Assembly (NCBI GenBank): GCA_028279555.1
Contig: JANQNO010000005.1
Coordinates: 310,001 to 374,000, forward strand
DNA length: 64,000 bases
DNA from: Sphingorhabdus sp.
Lineage (GTDB): Bacteria; Pseudomonadota; Alphaproteobacteria; Sphingomonadales; Sphingomonadaceae
Direction of reading: 5' to 3'
The notes under the pieces: generated by a model
Told to the model about the DNA's origin: nothing
The model's input: only the letters and a program-made list of their open reading frames with translations
Databases searched by the model: none
Part shown: positions 58,511-64,000 of the stretch, piece by piece
Layout of the letters: each line of letters opens with the position of its first letter
How positions within the stretch are numbered: the first letter of the stretch is position 1
Made by a program: the position numbers and the translations under genes

Positions 58511-59251
58511 ATGCAGAAGCTGATCGTCGGAAACTGGAAAATGAACGGAACGAGCGCCGATATCCCAGCCATCGGAAAAATCGTGCAAGCGGCAGGCGGT
58601 CATAAATCGGTCGATAGCGGCCTCTGCCTTCCCGCGACGCTTATAGAGCGCGCCGCGTCCGAGTTTCCGGGATTCGCAATTGGCGGGCAGGATTGCCATG
58701 CGGCTGAAAAAGGTGCCCATACCGGGTGCGTTTCCGCCGGAATGCTAAAAGATGCAGGCGCAGGGATGGTCATTGTCGGACATAGCGAACGGCGCAGCGA
58801 CCAGGGCGAGAGCGACGCGGATGTTCAGGGCAAGGCCCGGGCAGCGCGCGGAGCCGGTCTGGATGTGATCATTTGCGTAGGCGAAACCGAGGCCGAGCGC
58901 GATGCCGGGAAAGCAGAGGACATTGTTCTTGGGCAGATCGATGCTTCTGTTCCGGACGATCTTGGCACGGGCGGGCTGGCAATCGCTTATGAACCGGTAT
59001 GGGCCATCGGTACCGGCCGTGTTCCATCGGGCGGCGATGTCGCTGCCATGCATGATGCCATTCGCAAGCGCCTAATAGAACGGCTGGGACAGGGGGGAAC
59101 GCAGGTCCGAATCCTCTATGGCGGATCGATGAATGGCGGGAATGCGGCAGAACTGCTTGCGATTCCCAATGTTGATGGCGGGCTGATCGGCGGTGCCAGC
59201 CTGAGCGCGGATAAGTTCGAACCGATCCTTGCCGCCGCCGCTCGGCCCTGA
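58511..59251 (+). CDS. tpiA: Triosephosphate isomerase
   Basis: 246 residues from ATG 58511 with a GGGGAAAG site. Active-site Lys in GNWKMNG, His in IVGHSERR, Glu in AYEPVWAIGTG, and the phosphate loop ILYGGSMNGGNA. Interconverts the trioses of glycolysis. Divergent from ppiD with a 171-base spacer. Confidence 0.97.
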   Translation: MQKLIVGNWKMNGTSADIPAIGKIVQAAGGHKSVDSGLCLPATLIERAASEFPGFAIGGQDCHAAEKGAHTGCVSAGMLKDAGAGMVIVGHSERRSDQGESDADVQGKARAARGAGLDVIICVGETEAERDAGKAEDIVLGQIDASVPDDLGTGGLAIAYEPVWAIGTGRVPSGGDVAAMHDAIRKRLIERLGQGGTQVRILYGGSMNGGNAAELLAIPNVDGGLIGGASLSADKFEPILAAAARP

Positions 59252-59350
59252 AGCAGCTATTTTGGCCGATTGCCATTGAAGAGCGGCATGGCAATCGCTA
59301 TGTGCTCCGGCAAAGGACGCCAGCGCGTCGCAAGATTTTCAGGAAATTCC

Positions 59351-59740
59351 ATGGGTCTCTTTCACTTTCTTATTGTCGTTCAGGGTATTGTTGCCGCTGT
59401 TTTGGTCGGCGTTATCCTCATGCAGCGCAGCGAAGGCGGCGGGCTTGGTATGGGCGGCGGCAGCCCGAGCGGATTGATGTCGGCGCGCGGCGCGGCAGAT
59501 TTCATGACGCGTACCACTGCTGCGCTTGCCTGCCTGTTTGTGGCGCTGTCTGTCGGTCTGGCCTTTGTCGCTGCGCAGCAGGGCACGACAGGCACGCTCG
59601 ATGATAGCCTTGAGCGCGAACAGGCACCGATCATAGCGCCCAATACATTGGAAGAACCGGGCGAAGAGGTACCCACCCCTTCGGCATCCGACAGCGAAGC
59701 GGACGAAGCACCGCAGGATGGCGAAATTCCGGTCGGCTGA
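59351..59740 (+). CDS. secG: Preprotein translocase subunit SecG
   Basis: 129 residues from ATG 59351. Two helices (FLIVVQGIVAAVLVGVILMQ, TTAALACLFVALSVGLAFVA) flank the conserved RSEGGGLGMGGGSPSGLMSARG loop. Long acidic tail (EEPGEEVPTPSASDSEADEAP) is common in alphaproteobacteria. The in-frame ATG upstream at 59270 was rejected. Part of SecYEG in the inner membrane. Confidence 0.93.
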   Translation: MGLFHFLIVVQGIVAAVLVGVILMQRSEGGGLGMGGGSPSGLMSARGAADFMTRTTAALACLFVALSVGLAFVAAQQGTTGTLDDSLEREQAPIIAPNTLEEPGEEVPTPSASDSEADEAPQDGEIPVG

Positions 59741-59762
59741 GACCTCTAAACACTGACAATGA

Positions 59763-59792
59763 GGGGAGGGTTTTTGCCCTCCCTTTTCTTTT
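59763..59792 (+). terminator. Rho-independent terminator after secG
   Basis: GGGAGGG (59764-59770), loop TTTTTG, CCCTCCC (59777-59783), then TTTTCTTTT. Ends the tpiA-secG transcript before pyrG. Confidence 0.85.
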
Positions 59793-59855
59793 GCACAGAA
59801 AAATTTTTCAAAATCGGGATTCGCTGGCTTGTCATCAGGGCGCAATCGCGTCTAA

Positions 59856-61499
<1,644 letters not shown>

Positions 61500-61646
61500 A
61501 GGAATTTTTTTGCCCTTTGCCGCTAAACGGGGCTGGTAAAAAAATGTAAAATCGTTTAGGGTCTTCCGGCTTTCCAAGAGTTTCATGCCGTGACCTGCCC
61601 ATTTGCGACCCGGGCAGGTTACGCATGAAGGGGCGCGGTTCGTGCC

Positions 61647-61675
61647 CGGGGCGGCCCCACCCAGAGGCCGCCCCG
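61647..61675. terminator. GC-rich hairpin between pyrG and hsp20 (convergent)
   Basis: CGGGGCGGCC (61647-61656) and GGCCGCCCCG (61666-61675) pair perfectly over ten bases with a nine-base loop. It lies between two convergent genes. There is no strong T run on either side, so a terminating role is only likely. Confidence 0.45.
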
Positions 61676-61715
61676 AACTTGTTTATGCATCAGTGTGTTT
61701 TTCCGCGACGGACAA

Positions 61716-62201
61716 TCAGGCAGATTTCTTCTTCTTGCCTTTGCCCTTGCTGCTATTTTCGATGACTGCTTTTGCAGCGTCGGAGCCAATCGCGATCTTG
61801 CGCGGTTTCAACGCTTCGGGAATTTCGCGAACGAGGGTAATGTGCAGCAAGCCATCGGCCAGATCGGCGTCAGTCACATGGACATGGTCCGCAAGCTGGA
61901 AACGCCGTTCGAAATTCCGGTTGGCGATGCCCATATGCATGAAATCGCGATTGTCATTGCTGTCGGCTTCCTTGCTGCCGGCAACGACAAGCATATTCTG
62001 CTGTGCGGTGATTTCGATTTCATCGCTGGTAAAGCCGGCTACCGCGATGGAAATGCGATAGTCGTTTTCCGAAATGCGTTCGATGTTGAATGGGGGATAA
62101 TTTTCATTCTGCGTCGCACGGCTGGCATTTTCCAGCAGATCGAAAAGACGATCGAAGCCAACGGTTGTGCGGCGATAGGGGGTAAAATCAAAACGGGTCA
62201 T
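61716..62201 (-). CDS. Small heat-shock protein, Hsp20 family
   Basis: 161 residues from ATG 62201 with an AAGGAG site. Alpha-crystallin domain: PFNIERISENDYRISIAVAGF, ITAQQNMLVVAGS and GLLHITLVREIPEALKPRKI; N-terminal RTTVGFDRLFDLLE and basic C-terminal KGKGKKKK. Binds unfolding proteins. An ibpA-like class A protein. A heat-shock promoter and a thermometer-like leader precede it; upstream in-frame residues were rejected. Confidence 0.92.
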   Translation of the reverse strand: MTRFDFTPYRRTTVGFDRLFDLLENASRATQNENYPPFNIERISENDYRISIAVAGFTSDEIEITAQQNMLVVAGSKEADSNDNRDFMHMGIANRNFERRFQLADHVHVTDADLADGLLHITLVREIPEALKPRKIAIGSDAAKAVIENSSKGKGKKKKSA

Positions 62202-62295
62202 TTCAAATTCTCCTTTTGAGCAATCTGTTGTCGTTTGAAGCCCGGGAAAACCGGCGCTTCGGAAATGATGTGAAACCCGGAAAACCGGCGTCTCA
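62202..62295 (-). promoter_or_regulatory. Probable ROSE-type RNA thermometer in hsp20 leader
   Basis: The 5' leader is about 90 bases. Next to the ribosome site lies TTGCT, four bases, AAGGAGAA: the conserved ROSE hairpin in which TTGCT pairs with AGGAG and a guanine is unpaired or non-canonical. Two further short hairpins upstream share GCCGGTTTTCC. Such elements open on heating to free the ribosome site. Confidence 0.6.
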
Positions 62296-62300
62296 CACGA

Positions 62301-62331
62301 TAAATTTGGGAATTGAAATCCGGAATTCAAG
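62301..62331 (-). promoter_or_regulatory. Sigma-32 (RpoH)-type promoter of hsp20
   Basis: On the minus strand CTTGAA (62326-62331), 15 bases, CCCAAATTTA (62301-62310): close to the heat-shock consensus CTTGAA and CCCCATNT. Transcription would begin near 62294, matching the length of the thermometer leader. Confidence 0.6.
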
Positions 62332-62336
62332 AGGCC

Positions 62337-62368
62337 GAAAAGAAAACCGCCCGGAAGCCTCCGGACGG
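62337..62368 (-). terminator. Rho-independent terminator without an upstream gene
   Basis: Nine-base-pair stem with one G-T pair, loop GGCT and a TTTTCTTTT run on the minus strand. It sits immediately before the hsp20 promoter, insulating it from leftward transcription. No minus-strand gene lies between it and lolC. Confidence 0.65.
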
Positions 62369-62495
62369 CTCATTTAGTCTGAAATTTGCCGGCCTTGTTC
62401 CAGCTTCGTTGCCTGGGACCAGCCCCCCTGAACCCTTGGCCACATTTTCCGTTGGGCCTAAAGCTCGCAATCCTCATTTGCGAAAAGCCGCCGGA
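62337..62495 (-). ncRNA. Possible small RNA ending at a strong minus-strand terminator
   Basis: A terminator on the minus strand (arms CCGTCCGGA and TCCGGGCGG, 62347-62368, followed by TTTTCTTTT) has no gene to its right. A TATAAA box at 62502-62507 on the same strand would start a transcript of about 155 bases. Hairpin pairs GGCC...GGCC and a GGGCTGGTCCCAGG block lie between. Speculative; no match to a named sRNA. Confidence 0.3.
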
Positions 62496-62642
62496 TTGCA
62501 ATTTATACTGTCATCGGTGACGCGCATTTGTCGCTTGCTGTTGTATGGTTGCAACAATTGGCGGGGTTTTTGGGTGCTTGCATGATTGCAAGCCTCACCA
62601 TAGAAGCGCTGGCAACATCAATAGGCGAAAGCCCCCTCGTCC

Positions 62643-63992
62643 ATGATCCTATCGCGCTATGAACGCATGGTTGCCAAACGCTATTTGCTGCCGGGACGGG
62701 GCGAGGGATTCATCTTCCTTGTTGCGAGCATCAGCCTGGTTGCCGTCATGCTGGGCGTCGCCGCGCTGATCATCGTGATGAGCGTCATGAACGGCTTTCG
62801 CGCCGAGCTGTTCGACAAGATTGTCGGTCTCAATGGTCATGCCGTGGTACAGGGATATGGTGGACGGCTTTCCGACTGGCGTGACATATTGAAGGAAACG
62901 CGCGCAACGCAGGGGGTTACGCAGGCATCGCCGCTTATCGAACAGCCGCTGCTCGCCACCCATGAAGGCCGCGTCGAAGCCATTTTGGTGCGCGGGATGG
63001 AGATGCAGGAAATCCTGGCGAACGATGGCATCGCACCGAAAGTCGTCACCGGTGATATAAATCTGCTCAAGCGCAACAAGGGCATCGACGCCGTTCCGCT
63101 AGTGCCTGAGGGAGATGAGCTGAATGAAGATGGGGAGCTCATAAATCCGACTGAATTCGCCAGCGCTGGCGAGGATGTTCAATATATCGCGATCGGTTCG
63201 CGGCTTGCCACTAATCTGGGCGTCGCCGCCGGCCAGAATATCACCATCATCAATCCAGCAGGCCGGACGACACCTTTTGGCACTGTGCCGCGCGAAATAT
63301 CCTATCAGGTGGCGGCGATTTTCGAGATCGGCATCTATGATTATGACAAGGCTTTTGTGGTCATGCCGATGGAGGATGCGCAGATATTGCTGCTGCTTGG
63401 CGACGATATCGGCATGATCGAAGTGACGACGGATGATCCCGACAATGTGAATGCGATCCTCAGTCCGCTGCTTCCCAGGATCGGCGACAAGGGACTGATT
63501 ATCGACTGGAAAAGCATGAATGCGTCGCTTTTCGAAGCGCTTGCCGTCGAGCGGGTGGCTATGTTCGTTGTGCTGTCGATCATCGTGCTGGTCGCGGTTT
63601 TCAATATTCTGTCATCGCTCATCATGCTGGTACGCGCCAAAACCCGCGACATCGCCATATTGCGGACGATGGGCGCGTCGCGAAAATCGCTGCTCCGCAT
63701 CTTCATGACGGTTGGCGTTTTGATCGGTGCCGCCGGGATTGTGGCCGGGCTGATTCTGGGATTTGTCTTCCTCTATTTCAGGCAGTCGGTCGTCAACTTC
63801 ATTCAGTTCGTGACGGGCCAGAATCTGTGGGATCCTGAAATCCGTTTCCTCACCGAGCTGCCGTCGCGCACCGATCCGCTTGAAGTTGTAGCGATTATCG
63901 CTCTGGCGCTGCTTTTCAGCTTCCTCGCAACGCTGTATCCGGCCTTCAAGGCGGCCAGCACCGATCCTGTGCAGGTGCTGCGCTATGAATGA
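62643..63992 (+). CDS. lolC: Lipoprotein-releasing ABC transporter permease (LolC/E type)
   Basis: 449 residues with four membrane helices: one near residue 25-50 (FLVASISLVAVMLGVAALIIVMSVMNGFR) and three near the C-terminus (MFVVLSIIVLVAVFNILSS and two others), with a long periplasmic domain between. The MacB/FtsX-like C-terminal part with ARTKDIAILRTMGAS pattern (here AKTRDIAILRTMGASRKSLL) fits LolC/LolE. Releases outer-membrane lipoproteins. Overlaps the next gene (ATGA). Confidence 0.9.
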   Translation: MILSRYERMVAKRYLLPGRGEGFIFLVASISLVAVMLGVAALIIVMSVMNGFRAELFDKIVGLNGHAVVQGYGGRLSDWRDILKETRATQGVTQASPLIEQPLLATHEGRVEAILVRGMEMQEILANDGIAPKVVTGDINLLKRNKGIDAVPLVPEGDELNEDGELINPTEFASAGEDVQYIAIGSRLATNLGVAAGQNITIINPAGRTTPFGTVPREISYQVAAIFEIGIYDYDKAFVVMPMEDAQILLLLGDDIGMIEVTTDDPDNVNAILSPLLPRIGDKGLIIDWKSMNASLFEALAVERVAMFVVLSIIVLVAVFNILSSLIMLVRAKTRDIAILRTMGASRKSLLRIFMTVGVLIGAAGIVAGLILGFVFLYFRQSVVNFIQFVTGQNLWDPEIRFLTELPSRTDPLEVVAIIALALLFSFLATLYPAFKAASTDPVQVLRYE

Positions 63993-64000
63993 TGTTATTG
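63989..64000 (+). CDS. Start of the next gene, probably lolD (cut by window end)
   Basis: ATG 63989 overlaps the lolC stop by four bases and runs off the window after four codons (M, M, L, L). By the usual order, lolD (the ATPase) follows; too little sequence is visible to confirm it. Confidence 0.3.

Noticed and set aside
62337-62495. Signal recognition particle RNA or tmRNA
   Set aside because: The conserved SRP loop bases and the tmRNA alanine-acceptor end are absent.
62313-62585. A 90-codon plus-strand frame before lolC
   Set aside because: No homology-like pattern, no ribosome site, and it spans the hsp20 promoter and the terminator.

Overview
The window is a gene-dense, moderately GC-rich piece of a chromosome. 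It most likely comes from an alphaproteobacterium of the order Sphingomonadales. The reasons are the full 14-gene complex I operon running into birA, coaX and rnj, the zapA/6S RNA/5-formyl-THF ligase arrangement, the lexA-moeA-moaC-trpCDGE-peptidylprolyl isomerase order, a GTTC-N7-GTTC LexA box, and the dispersed palindromic repeats. No transposase, integrase, phage gene or CRISPR array was seen. Genus and species cannot be fixed from the sequence alone.

Layout. 0.1-8 kb (minus): three small secreted DUF11-like proteins feed into a 1723-residue outer-membrane protein; this is a candidate surface system of unknown function. 8.2-9.9 kb: tRNA-Asp, a DUF2842 protein, 5-formyl-THF cyclo-ligase, 6S RNA, zapA and a small coiled-coil gene. 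10-16.5 kb (plus): central carbon genes tkt-gap-pgk-class I aldolase, then an O-methyltransferase and thiE. 16.6-18.1 kb: efp and an inositol-phosphatase family gene. 18.2-36.3 kb: nuoA-N, interrupted by about eight palindromic repeat elements and seven small accessory genes (two are paralogous secreted proteins, one is a lipoprotein, two are tiny membrane proteins). 36.3-39.7 kb: birA, coaX, ribonuclease J and a DUF1467 protein. 39.7-46.2 kb: a large membrane-anchored coiled-coil protein (TipN-like layout), then a plus-strand cluster with an Hpt-like protein lacking its histidine, a six-helix membrane protein, an unknown helical protein and a histidine kinase also lacking its phospho-accepting histidine. 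46.2-50.6 kb: gltA, comEC, lexA. 50.6-58.3 kb (minus): moeA, moaC, trpC, trpD, trpG, trpE and a PpiD-like isomerase. 58.5-64 kb: tpiA, secG, pyrG, an Hsp20 gene with a heat-shock promoter and a probable ROSE thermometer, a possible small RNA, and lolC with the first codons of the next gene.

How the genes work together. The 10-15 kb operon, tpiA and gltA cover lower glycolysis/pentose phosphate and entry to the TCA cycle; nuoA-N consumes the NADH. The trp genes are coupled by ATGA/GTGA overlaps with the molybdenum cofactor genes moaC and moeA. A rare 8-base palindrome (TGACGTCA) occurs twice upstream of tkt, once in tkt and once in the inferred gltA promoter.

Most notable observations: a palindromic repeat translated in frame inside trpD; repeat elements and secreted paralogues accreted at translational-coupling junctions of the nuo operon; the paired loss of phosphorelay histidines next to gltA; apparently near-cognate start codons for birA and thiE; and double heat control of Hsp20. 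All functional statements come from reading the sequence; no database search was possible.
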